From: Phycisphaeraceae bacterium
GTDB lineage: Bacteria; Planctomycetota; Phycisphaerae; Phycisphaerales; UBA1924
Length of the DNA: 64,000 nt
Assembly: GCA_021297895.1 (NCBI GenBank)
Contig: JAJTHN010000004.1
Location: 26,127-90,126, forward strand
Reading direction: 5' to 3'
Position numbers and translations under genes: made by a program. This document shows positions 34,563 to 44,334 of the stretch, one piece after another (position 1 is the stretch's first letter; every line of letters starts with the position of its first letter). A model generated the notes under the pieces. The model was not told the origin of the DNA, did no database searches, and was given only the letters and a program-made list of their open reading frames with translations.

Positions 34563-35774
34563 TTACCGCGCGTACGCGGTGCAGACCTTCGCGAGCGCCT
34601 CGGCAACGACGCCGAAGTGAGCATCCGTCAGGCCATGGTGCATCGGCAGGCTCAGCACGCTGAGGGCGAAATCCTCCGCGACCGGCCACGGCTTCTGGTT
34701 GCCAAGGTGCTTGGCGAACGCGGGCTGCTGGGGCAGGCTGCGCGGGTAGTGCACCGCGTTGGGCACGCCCTCGGCCAGCAGAGCCTTGGCGAACTCATCG
34801 CGGCTGACCGTCAGCGTGCTCAGGTCGAGCTTGATCGTGAACAGGTGGTAAGCGCTCACCGCGCCGGGCGTGATCGAGAGCGCACGCAGCGAGCGGGCGA
34901 TCGCGGGCGTGCTCGCGATGATCTGCTCGTACCGCTTGGCCGCCGCGCGGCGTGCGTCGGTCTCGGCGGGGAGACGATCCAGCCGGGAGCAGCCGATCGC
35001 GCCGGCGATGTCGTTCATGCGGTAGTTGTACCCGACCTGCTCGTGCAGGTACTTGTTGGTCTCGCCGTGCGAGCGGAGCAGCCGGATCTGGCGTGCGAGC
35101 GCGTCGTCGTTGCAGGTGGTCATGCCGCCCTCGCCCGTGGCGAGGTTCTTGGTCGCGTAGAACGAGTACGTCACGGCGTCGCCGAACTGGCCGATGCCCT
35201 TGCCGTGCCACGTGCTCAGGTGCGCCTGGGCGGCGTCGTAGACAACCTTCAGCCCCTTGGCGCTCGCCAGCGACTGCACCGCGTCGATGTCGACGGGGCA
35301 GCCGTACATGTGCGTCGCGGCGATGCCGCGGGTCTTGGGCGTGATGCGGCGGGCCGCGTCGGCCATGTCGATCTGGCCGGTCTGCGGGTTGGCATCGACG
35401 AAGATCGGGTTGCAGCCACGGGCCACGAGCATCGCGGCGGTGGCGATGTACGACCACGCCGGGACAAGGATGTCGTCGCCGGGCTGGAACAGTGGCTCAT
35501 ACGCCAGTTGCAGTGCGCACGTGCCGTTGGCGCAGGTCATCGCGTGCTTGGCCCCGCTGAGCTGCGCGATGCGGGTCTCGAGCTCCTCGCACTTCTTGGC
35601 GGCGCGGAGCATGCCCGAATGCAGCACCGCCGTGGCCGCGGCGATATCGGCTTCGGCCAGCTTGGGGAGCATGAACGGAACGGGCGATGCGGACACCGGT
35701 GTCCCGCCGTGAACCGCCAGGGTGCTGGCGAGGCCGACGGAAGGGACGGCGGGACGAGCAGTAGTCATGGACAT
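34563..35774 (-). CDS. DegT/DnrJ/EryC1/StrS-family PLP aminotransferase
   Basis: A 403-residue sugar aminotransferase. Visible are the CANGTCALQLAYEPLFQPGD segment, the conserved VYDAAQAHLS with the PLP-contacting Asp, SFYATKNLATGEGG with the catalytic Lys, and YNYRMNDIAGAIG. Such enzymes make amino-deoxy sugars for surface polysaccharides or, in related lineages, act in cofactor or secondary metabolism. Start ATG 35774 or 35768; both give an unconserved ~40-residue leader. No other sugar-nucleotide genes are adjacent. Confidence 0.9.
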   Translation of the reverse strand: MSMTTARPAVPSVGLASTLAVHGGTPVSASPVPFMLPKLAEADIAAATAVLHSGMLRAAKKCEELETRIAQLSGAKHAMTCANGTCALQLAYEPLFQPGDDILVPAWSYIATAAMLVARGCNPIFVDANPQTGQIDMADAARRITPKTRGIAATHMYGCPVDIDAVQSLASAKGLKVVYDAAQAHLSTWHGKGIGQFGDAVTYSFYATKNLATGEGGMTTCNDDALARQIRLLRSHGETNKYLHEQVGYNYRMNDIAGAIGCSRLDRLPAETDARRAAAKRYEQIIASTPAIARSLRALSITPGAVSAYHLFTIKLDLSTLTVSRDEFAKALLAEGVPNAVHYPRSLPQQPAFAKHLGNQKPWPVAEDFALSVLSLPMHHGLTDAHFGVVAEALAKVCTAYAR

Positions 35775-35888
35775 GCTCGATGCTAGGGGCGCAGCGCGAC
35801 CCGGTGGCCCAGTTCTCACCGGGCGCTGATGCGAGGGTTGGACTGTGTTCGGTTCTTCGGGAGGCCGGGCCCCGGGGCCATCACGGCT

Positions 35889-36452
35889 TTACTTGGCGAT
35901 GTACTCGTACTTCTGGCCGCCCAGAGATGCTTCGGCCATCACGCCGGCCTTGGGCTTGGCAAAGACGGCCAGGCCCTGTGTGTAGTCGTTGGCCGCCGCG
36001 GCCCCGCTCCGGGCGACGACCGCGGAGGCGTTGGCGGAGAAGTCGGTCCGGTTCGTACGGAAGCGGCTGAACGCGGCCTCATCCTGGAAGAAGATGATCT
36101 GGCTGTAGTTCTGCCCGCCGATCGCCGCGCCGACCGAGAGCTGGCGCATCGTGCTGTACCCGACGACCGTCCCCGCGCGGTTGAAGACCACACCGTCACC
36201 GCCCGCCCCGCCGACGATCACCGCGCCCTTGCCGATGTCGGGGAACACGGCCCAGGCGATGGCGCTGTCGAAGAACTTGCTCAGCGTCGGGTCCGCGGTC
36301 TTGAACTCGGAGATCGTCGCCTGTGCCGAGGCCTCGCGCGTGATGGCGATCGTCGCGTCGCCGCCGCTGTCGCGATAGCTTGAACAGCCGGGAAGCGCCG
36401 TCAGGCACAGCGCGGCGGACGTGAACAACGCGATGGAGAGGGTCTTGGTCAT
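35889..36452 (-). CDS. SYLF/Ysc84-domain lipoprotein
   Basis: A 187-residue lipoprotein with signal ending LTALPGCSS. The mature part matches the SYLF (Ysc84) lipid-binding domain: an AIAWAVFPDIGKGAVIVGGA segment, VVGYSTMRQLSVGAAIGGQ and the ending AGVMAEASLGGQKYEY. Bacterial homologues (BPSL1445-type) are envelope proteins of unclear role. There is a good AGGAG a few bases ahead of ATG 36452. Confidence 0.85.
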   Translation of the reverse strand: MTKTLSIALFTSAALCLTALPGCSSYRDSGGDATIAITREASAQATISEFKTADPTLSKFFDSAIAWAVFPDIGKGAVIVGGAGGDGVVFNRAGTVVGYSTMRQLSVGAAIGGQNYSQIIFFQDEAAFSRFRTNRTDFSANASAVVARSGAAAANDYTQGLAVFAKPKAGVMAEASLGGQKYEYIAK

Positions 36453-36645
36453 GACGAGGCTCCTGTGAGTTGGCTGCGGGTTGGGTCGCTCGCGACCAAG
36501 TCCATCCTAACCGAGTGACGACGCGGGCACGAGCGAAGCACACACTACGGCGATCGCCCGGATTCAGGGGATCCCCGCATTGCGGAGCGGGACGCGCAGA
36601 AATCACATCACCGCACCCAGTTTCCATCTGTTTAGGGTGTCGCAC

Positions 36646-37401
36646 ATGTCGGCAGAGGCCGGTAGTCTCGACTCGCTTCGCGAGATCACCCAGCAGGGTT
36701 GTCCCGAGGCGGATTCGTCGGCCTTGCCGACACGGAGCGGGCACATGAGCAAGGAATCGGGCACCATCATGGGAGGCGGGTTGGTTGGCGGAGCGATCGG
36801 TGCGAGCATCGGAGGGCTCATCGGAGCCACGATCTGGACGATCATCGGGTATTCGACCGGTTATGAGGTCGGCTTCATCGCGTGGGGGCTTGGTGCGCTG
36901 GTGGGGCTGGGCATGGCGGTCGGTTCGGGCCGGACGGCCGGTTCGTCGGGTGGCGTGATCGCGGTGGTGATTGCGCTTGCGGGCATCGGCCTGGGCAAGT
37001 ACGCCGTGATTTACACGCTCGTCGAGAAGCAGGGTGCCGCGCTGTCGGCTCGAGGCGTTGATCCGGGCGATCTCGTGCTCCAGGTTGCGAACTCGATCGC
37101 CGAAGAACGCGAGGCCGGCGGAAAGAAGGTCAACTGGCCAACGCAGCGCGCCGCCCATGAGCGCACGCAGGCCGACTTTCCCGCGGACATCTGGAAGGAA
37201 GCCAACAAGACCTGGGATGACCTTGGCGCTGAGCGCCAGAATGAGATTCTCGCCGAAGCAACGAGCGAGCGCGACAAGGCCATTTCAACCGCCAAGGCCA
37301 CGCTCCGTGCCGAGGCGTTCCCGAAGTCGCTCTCACCGTTCATGATTCTGTGGGTGGTTCTGGCGGGTGTGTCGGCCTTCCGACTGGGCTCGGCGGATTG
37401 A
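36646..37401 (+). CDS. Gly-rich membrane protein, unknown
   Basis: A 251-residue protein. After ~40 polar residues comes a glycine-zipper hydrophobic segment (GGGLVGGAIGASIGGLIGAT), then two more helices (about residues 75-90 and 103-125). A ~90-residue soluble alpha-helical region rich in Glu and Lys follows, then a C-terminal helix near residues 228-245. No family is recognised. ATG 36646 is used; an internal ATG at 36745 begins directly before the glycine zipper. The DUF2726 gene follows after 36 bases, probably in the same operon. Confidence 0.65.
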   Translation: MSAEAGSLDSLREITQQGCPEADSSALPTRSGHMSKESGTIMGGGLVGGAIGASIGGLIGATIWTIIGYSTGYEVGFIAWGLGALVGLGMAVGSGRTAGSSGGVIAVVIALAGIGLGKYAVIYTLVEKQGAALSARGVDPGDLVLQVANSIAEEREAGGKKVNWPTQRAAHERTQADFPADIWKEANKTWDDLGAERQNEILAEATSERDKAISTAKATLRAEAFPKSLSPFMILWVVLAGVSAFRLGSAD

Positions 37402-37437
37402 GCGGCATCTGCCGCACTCGGTGCGGAGGAGTTGAGC

Positions 37438-38253
37438 GTGGGTTGGATTCTGCTGGCGTTCTTTCTGGCTGCCGCCGTGTTGGTGGGCGCTGTGGTCATC
37501 GTGGCCGCGAGCGGGCGCTTGCATGCCGACGGCACGGATGCGAATCTGGATCGGGATGAGGAGTTCGGCGAAGACGAAGCACCCGAGCCGGCGAGCAAGG
37601 GCGCTCGCGATTGGTCGAGGGATGGGTTTATGCTCCGCCGGACGCTGCTGACCCCGGCTGAGCAGGACTTTCATCGTGCGCTGGTGCGCGCGGTCGATGG
37701 TGGTGCGTTGATCATGGCGCAGGTGGCGCTCGAGGCGGTCGTTCGAGCCCGCCGCGGGGCACCGGCGGGCGTTCGCGGGCGGCTTCGGCGGACGGTTGAT
37801 TTTGTGCTCTGCGACCCCGCGAGCACCGCCCCGCGCCTGGTCATCGAGCTCGACGACTCGAGCCATCGCCAGCGATCGCGTCAGCAGCGGGATGCGTCGA
37901 TCGAGCAGATACTCGCATCCGCCAAGCTGCCGCTGCTGCGGGTTGCGTGGGCTCGCCAGTATGACCCGGCGGACCTGCGTCAACGCATCCACGCCACGTG
38001 CGGGATCGCCTCCGTTCCCGCACCCGCTGGGAGCCGGGCACTGGTGCGACCGGCCGCGTCACCGGCCGCATCTGCCGCGATGTCCTCCGCGCCTGCTCAG
38101 GCGGAGGCGGGCGTCGCGACGCCGTTGCCCGCGGCCGCGAACGCCGAGCCCCGGCCGGCGTCGATCGCGGACTCGGTGCGGACTGTCGGCCAGCCGAGCA
38201 ACGCGGGCCGGCGCGTCGGGGTCGCCGCATCGCCGCGGCCGCCGGCGACTTGA
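37438..38253 (+). CDS. Membrane-anchored DUF2726 protein (nuclease-like fold)
   Basis: A 271-residue protein. One N-terminal transmembrane helix (GWILLAFFLAAAVLVGAVVI) is followed by an acidic linker and a DUF2726 domain (about residues 65-190). The domain shows LLTPAEQDFHRALVRAV, RRTVDFVLCD, the family motif VIELDDSSH and PLLRVAWARQYD. The Asp...Glu-x-Asp-Asp layout resembles restriction-endonuclease-like folds; activity is unproven. A ~80-residue Ala/Pro-rich tail ends it. GTG 37438 is chosen because GGAGGA lies seven bases upstream; an in-frame TTG at 37432 is too close to it. Confidence 0.75.
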   Translation: MGWILLAFFLAAAVLVGAVVIVAASGRLHADGTDANLDRDEEFGEDEAPEPASKGARDWSRDGFMLRRTLLTPAEQDFHRALVRAVDGGALIMAQVALEAVVRARRGAPAGVRGRLRRTVDFVLCDPASTAPRLVIELDDSSHRQRSRQQRDASIEQILASAKLPLLRVAWARQYDPADLRQRIHATCGIASVPAPAGSRALVRPAASPAASAAMSSAPAQAEAGVATPLPAAANAEPRPASIADSVRTVGQPSNAGRRVGVAASPRPPAT

Positions 38254-38283
38254 TCCGGCTCGGCGAGATCCTCTCGCGCGGGT

Positions 38284-38703
38284 TCAGCGCTCGCGCGTCG
38301 ATGCGCTGGCTTCTGCGGGCTCTTCGTAGAGTTCGATCGGCAGTCCATCCGGATCCGCAAAGAACGTGAACCGACGGCCGGTGTACTCGTCGACACGCAC
38401 GGTCTCACACGCCACACCGACCGACGCGAGCCGGGCAATCTCTTCATCCAGACCTCGCACACGCAGCGCCAGGTGCCGAAGCCCCCTGGCCTCGGGACGC
38501 GTAGCCCGCGGCGGCGGGTCGGGAAAACTGAACAGCTCAATCTGCGTGCCGTCGGGCACTTGCAAGTCGAGTTTGTGCGACCGCCGCTCGGCCCTGTATA
38601 CCTCGCGAACGATCGGAAGACCGAGCGCGCCGGTGTAGAACTCGCGTGAGCGTGCATAGTCGCCGCAGATGATCGCGATGTGATGAACGCCGAGGATCGG
38701 CAT
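38284..38703 (-). CDS. VOC-family protein (glyoxalase I-like, YaeR type)
   Basis: A 139-residue vicinal-oxygen-chelate protein with GVHHIAIICGDYARSREFYT, LDLQVPDGTQIELFSF, LRHLALRVRGLDEEI and FFADPDGLPIELYE. The His and Glu ligands expected for a metal-dependent VOC enzyme are present. It most resembles YaeR/GloA2-type proteins, and the substrate is not known. The YdeI-like gene lies 29 bases upstream on the same strand. Confidence 0.85.
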   Translation of the reverse strand: MPILGVHHIAIICGDYARSREFYTGALGLPIVREVYRAERRSHKLDLQVPDGTQIELFSFPDPPPRATRPEARGLRHLALRVRGLDEEIARLASVGVACETVRVDEYTGRRFTFFADPDGLPIELYEEPAEASASTRER

Positions 38704-38732
38704 GGGTCGGGCTCCATACGCGGCGGGAGCAA

Positions 38733-39353
38733 TCAGCCGCTGGAAAGAAACGCTTTCCGTGCCGCCGGGTTGCCCGGGCGGAGGTTCTTCGCGCACATCA
38801 TGACGCTCACGCGCACGCGTTCGGCCCGCGTCTCGGCTCTTTTGGCCGTGATGATCCACTGGACCGTTTGGCGACGAACGCCCGGCGGGAACGCCGCGAA
38901 GTGCTTCCGCGCTGAGGCGGACTTCGCGAGCGCCGACTCGAAGTCCGCGGGCAGGATGCCCTTGTCGACATCGGCGACCGCGTTGAGCGCATCCCATGAG
39001 CCATCGCGCTTGGCGCGGGCGATCTTCGCCGCGCCGGGCGGCGCGATCAGGCCCTTGCTCGCCAGCATGGCGACCCGGCGCTTGTTCAGTGCCGACCAGA
39101 TGCTGCCCGGCTTGCGCGGGGCCAGGTACAGCCGCGTGCGTGTGTCGCTGACCTTGCCCGGCAGGCTGTCGATCCAGCCGAAGCAGAGGGCCTCCTCGAC
39201 GATCACGTCGTACGTCAACGCTTCGGGGTTGCCGGCGCTCTTGCGGTCGAACGCGAGCCAGATCGGCGGGTGCGAGTCGTGATTGGCCGCCAGCCACGCC
39301 CGCAGGCTCGGGCGGTCGGGGAAGTAGATCATGGGCGTTGATGCTGGGGGCAT
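38733..39353 (-). CDS. YdeI/OmpD-associated family protein
   Basis: A 206-residue soluble protein with the N-terminal RAWLAANHDSHPPIWLAFDR, the conserved TYDVIVEEALCFGWIDSLPG and YLAPRKPGSIWSALNK. The C-terminal ~60 residues form the helical YdeI/OmpD-associated domain. Homologues are annotated as bacteriocin-protection or stress-related, with no established mechanism. It is probably co-transcribed with the VOC gene downstream. Confidence 0.8.
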   Translation of the reverse strand: MPPASTPMIYFPDRPSLRAWLAANHDSHPPIWLAFDRKSAGNPEALTYDVIVEEALCFGWIDSLPGKVSDTRTRLYLAPRKPGSIWSALNKRRVAMLASKGLIAPPGAAKIARAKRDGSWDALNAVADVDKGILPADFESALAKSASARKHFAAFPPGVRRQTVQWIITAKRAETRAERVRVSVMMCAKNLRPGNPAARKAFLSSG

Positions 39354-39422
39354 GATCGCTGATCGTTGACGCTCTCGCGCTGCCCCGTCAAAGTGTGGTC
39401 GGCTCTGCGCGTTGGCGCACCG

Positions 39423-39746
39423 TCATGGCGCGGTGTCGCGCGGCGATGGGCTTGGTCGTGCCATCAACGCGTCGCCGATGACCCTCGCCGCGGCAAAGCC
39501 CATCACCGCGATCGATGAGTAGAAGAACAGCGAGCGCGAGGTCGAGAACACGATCGTGATAAGGCTCTGCACACGCGGCGGGTTCATCGACGGCTGCTCG
39601 GCGTAGAACGTCGCCCATGTGCTCCAACCCGCCTCGATCAGCAGGCTGATCACCATCAGCACGAGACCGTCGACGAAGATCGCCGAGGGCTTGCGCGTGG
39701 CCAGTCGGCTGGACAGACGAAACGACGCCGAGAAGTTTTCGCTCAT
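39423..39746 (-). CDS. Small two-helix membrane protein, copy A
   Basis: A 107-residue protein with two predicted membrane segments (about residues 24-45 and 68-90). Its pattern (KPSAIFVDGLVLMVISLL, then FFYSSIAVMGFAAARVIGDA) parallels the neighbouring gene at 39810-40181 in both spacing and sequence, so the pair is probably a tandem duplication. No family or function is recognised. Confidence 0.65.
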   Translation of the reverse strand: MSENFSASFRLSSRLATRKPSAIFVDGLVLMVISLLIEAGWSTWATFYAEQPSMNPPRVQSLITIVFSTSRSLFFYSSIAVMGFAAARVIGDALMARPSPSPRDTAP

Positions 39747-39809
39747 GATGACTGGATGGTATGTCGATCCGCCGCAATGAGGCACCACCGATTGTCGTCC
39801 CGCGGCATC

Positions 39810-40181
39810 TCACGGCTGCGTCGGCGGCGGCGTGTCGTCCGGGCTGCGGCCAGAGCCCCGCGCGGAGCCGGGCGTGGGAGGGGGCCGGTTCGCGGCGGCG
39901 TCACGGATCGCATCGGAGATGAAGCGAACGCATCCGACGGCGACAATAACCACGCCGCTGAACAAGAGCACGTTCTGGACTGCGGATGCCAGCAGCAGAA
40001 AGCTCAGCGACGGGCCACCCGGGCCTTTTGAATGCAGCGATGCACCGAGCACGCCGCCAGTAATGAACATGGCGAGTGCCGCGACAAGCAGAAGCGTCAA
40101 GCCCTCGACGACAAGACTCGACGGGCGTCGCTCGCAGAAGTAGGCTTCGATCGGGGATGGGGGCTGATTCGTTTGGCTCAT
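39810..40181 (-). CDS. Small two-helix membrane protein, copy B
   Basis: A 123-residue protein with two hydrophobic segments (about residues 25-48 and 63-90) and a Pro-rich cytoplasmic tail. RPSSLVVEGLTLLLVAALAM and VQNVLLFSGVVIVAVGCVRF align with the two segments of the gene immediately downstream (63 bases away). Function unknown. The ~290 bases upstream of it, up to the thiC stop, contain nothing I recognise. Confidence 0.65.
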   Translation of the reverse strand: MSQTNQPPSPIEAYFCERRPSSLVVEGLTLLLVAALAMFITGGVLGASLHSKGPGGPSLSFLLLASAVQNVLLFSGVVIVAVGCVRFISDAIRDAAANRPPPTPGSARGSGRSPDDTPPPTQP

Positions 40182-40471
40182 GTATCGCGCTCCTGATTGG
40201 GAACACTGGCGTGCATGTTACAAGCTCCAAGTAGCCAATGCGATCATCGGGGTGTTGGCTTGCTCCTCACGCGGGCGCGGCGACCTTGACCTTCAGCCGA
40301 TCGCCCAGCACGCCGGGGAGCGTCGGGTGCGGCGTCAGGGTCGTCGGCGGCGTTGGCGAAGCGGGCGCAGGCATGTGGATACCCGCCCAGCGGGGGCGAT
40401 CCGGCCCTTCGCAGAGCCTCGGGGCCGGCATCCGGGACAGTACGGCAAGCGACCAGGAACCGATTGCGTGA

Positions 40472-42679
<2,208 letters not shown>

Positions 42680-42722
42680 GGGATACCTCGTGCGCCGAAC
42701 GATCGCGGCGCGGCGAAAAGTC

Positions 42723-42896
42723 TCAGGTCCGGTCCTTGCCGCGACCAAGACGCACAACCACAATCACGATGATGGAAATGACCAGAATGACCCCGAGAAA
42801 CAGCCCCCAGTTCTCGGGGAGATGCTCCGATGCGCGCAGTTGATCCTGCTGCTGTGCCAGCACGCCCAGCCACAGATTGGATGCATCGAAAATCAT
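42723..42896 (-). CDS. Riboswitch-proximal 57-residue membrane micro-protein
   Basis: A complete frame: ATG 42896 to TGA 42723. A polar, slightly amphipathic N-terminal half (MIFDASNLWLGVLAQQQDQL...) is followed by one transmembrane helix (residues ~31-48, GLFLGVILVISIIVIVVV) and a basic end (RLGRGKDRT). GGAGG lies seven bases before the ATG and belongs to the 3' strand of the TPP aptamer's closing stem. The gene is 43 bases upstream of thiC. No family is recognised. Codon use (GC-rich third positions) and the hydrophobic pattern favour a real gene. Confidence 0.7.
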   Translation of the reverse strand: MIFDASNLWLGVLAQQQDQLRASEHLPENWGLFLGVILVISIIVIVVVRLGRGKDRT

Positions 42897-42897
42897 C

Positions 42898-42983
42898 GCT
42901 TTCCCTCCGCCGGTGCGAACCGGATCAGGTTCTACGGGTGCATCTCAGCGTCGCGCGGCCAGCCCGTCGACGCGCCCCGAAGC
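42898..42983 (-). promoter_or_regulatory. TPP riboswitch (THI element)
   Basis: Read on the minus strand, the aptamer has GCTTCGGGGC as its 5' strand, the conserved CTGAGATG (tctcag at 42944-42949), GAACCTGATC (42932-42923) and the closing GGAGGGAAAGC (42908-42898). These are in the order of the thiamine pyrophosphate aptamer. A -10-like TATGCT at 42997-42992 would place the transcript start within a few bases of the aptamer's 5' end. The 3' closing strand doubles as the Shine-Dalgarno of the micro-ORF, so ligand binding should hide it and block translation. Confidence 0.9.
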
Positions 42984-43145
42984 GCAGCAACAGCATAGGC
43001 CCCGCGCAGACGTCGCCCGGCAGATTCAGGACATGGGTGGCGCATCATTCTGGATCCGTTCGGATCCGCCTGGTGAGCACGCGCGGCGGGGCCCGCGTCT
43101 GCGTTACGCTCCGGCGATCGGCCCCGTCGGCCTTCGGAGCGGCAG

Positions 43146-44180
43146 ATGCAGATCCTGAACATGACGATGACGCTCGGTCAGGCCGCCGGGGGCAACTCGA
43201 TCTGGCTGCCGACGCTTTTGAGCCCGCCGGTGCTGTTCTTCGTGCTCGGGCTGATCGCGGTGGCGATCCGCAGTGATCTGGCGCTGCCCGATTCGGTCAA
43301 GAAGGCTCTGTCGCTGTACCTGCTGTTCTCCATCGGGTTCAAGGGCGGCGCGATGCTCCGAGAGAGCGGCCTGACCTCGGAGGGCATGGCCGCCATGGGG
43401 ATCGCCGCGGTGCTCAGCGCGGCCACACCGCTCTGGCTCTTCCCCATACTGCGAAAGCGCCTCGGCTCAGCCACCGCGGGCGGCGTCGCGGCCACATACG
43501 GCTCGGTCTCCGCCGTCACATTCATGGCCGCCGTCACCATGCTCCGTGACCGCGGGGTGGACTTCGGCGGTCACATGGTCGCGGCCATGGTCATTATGGA
43601 GTTTCCCGCCCTGATCATCGGCGTGCTCCTCGCCCGCGCTCTGGCCGATAGCGAGCCCGGTAAGGCCCCCGATGCGCCCCGAACGAGCCTCGCCACCGCC
43701 ATGCGCGCCAGCGCCACCAACGGCCCGATCGTCCTGCTGGTTGGCAGCATGCTCATCGGCGCGCTGACGACCGATGACGGGCGGCAGCTCACCGCGCCGA
43801 TGTGGAGCGAACTCTTCACCGGGGTGCTCTGCTTCTACCTGCTTGATCTGGGCCTTATCGCCGGCAAGGGTGTTCGAAGTGTCCTGGCCGCGGGCTGGCT
43901 CCCGGTTCTTGTCGGCGTTCTCTTCCCGCCGATCAACGCGATGATCGCGCTCGGCCTGTCGCGTTCTTCAGGCCTGACGATCGGCGACACGTTCTTGATG
44001 ATGGCCATGGCCGCGAGCGCGAGCTACATCGCCGCCCCCGCGGCGCTGCGAATAGCCCTGCCCGAGGCCAAGGCCAGCGTGTACGTGCCGATGGCCCTGA
44101 CGCTGACGTTTCCGGTGAACATCACCATTGGCTTGCCGGTGTACTGGGTGCTGGCTCAGCGTTTTGCGATGGGTGCATGA
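43146..44180 (+). CDS. SbtA-family (DUF897) sodium-dependent transporter
   Basis: A 344-residue integral membrane protein with about ten helices. LLSPPVLFFVLGLIAVAIRS and LALPDSVKKALSLYLLFSIG at the N-terminus, AATYGSVSAVTFMAAV in the middle and AASASYIAAPAALRIALPEA near the end match the SbtA high-affinity bicarbonate/sodium symporter family. The companion PII-like SbtB is not adjacent. The substrate in a presumably heterotrophic planctomycete is uncertain. It is divergent from the thiC leader. Confidence 0.85.
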   Translation: MQILNMTMTLGQAAGGNSIWLPTLLSPPVLFFVLGLIAVAIRSDLALPDSVKKALSLYLLFSIGFKGGAMLRESGLTSEGMAAMGIAAVLSAATPLWLFPILRKRLGSATAGGVAATYGSVSAVTFMAAVTMLRDRGVDFGGHMVAAMVIMEFPALIIGVLLARALADSEPGKAPDAPRTSLATAMRASATNGPIVLLVGSMLIGALTTDDGRQLTAPMWSELFTGVLCFYLLDLGLIAGKGVRSVLAAGWLPVLVGVLFPPINAMIALGLSRSSGLTIGDTFLMMAMAASASYIAAPAALRIALPEAKASVYVPMALTLTFPVNITIGLPVYWVLAQRFAMGA

Positions 44181-44334
44181 TCGCGACGGATCGACGCAGT
44201 TTCGCGGATCTTGCCTCGGACTTCACCGCGGGCTCACGCTCAGGCCGGAACCCCGGTCGAGCGCTTTGAAGCATCGCCGCCTACGCGCAATTTTTGACCA
44301 CTTTCTGCGGCCCGGGCCGATACTCCCCGAATCT

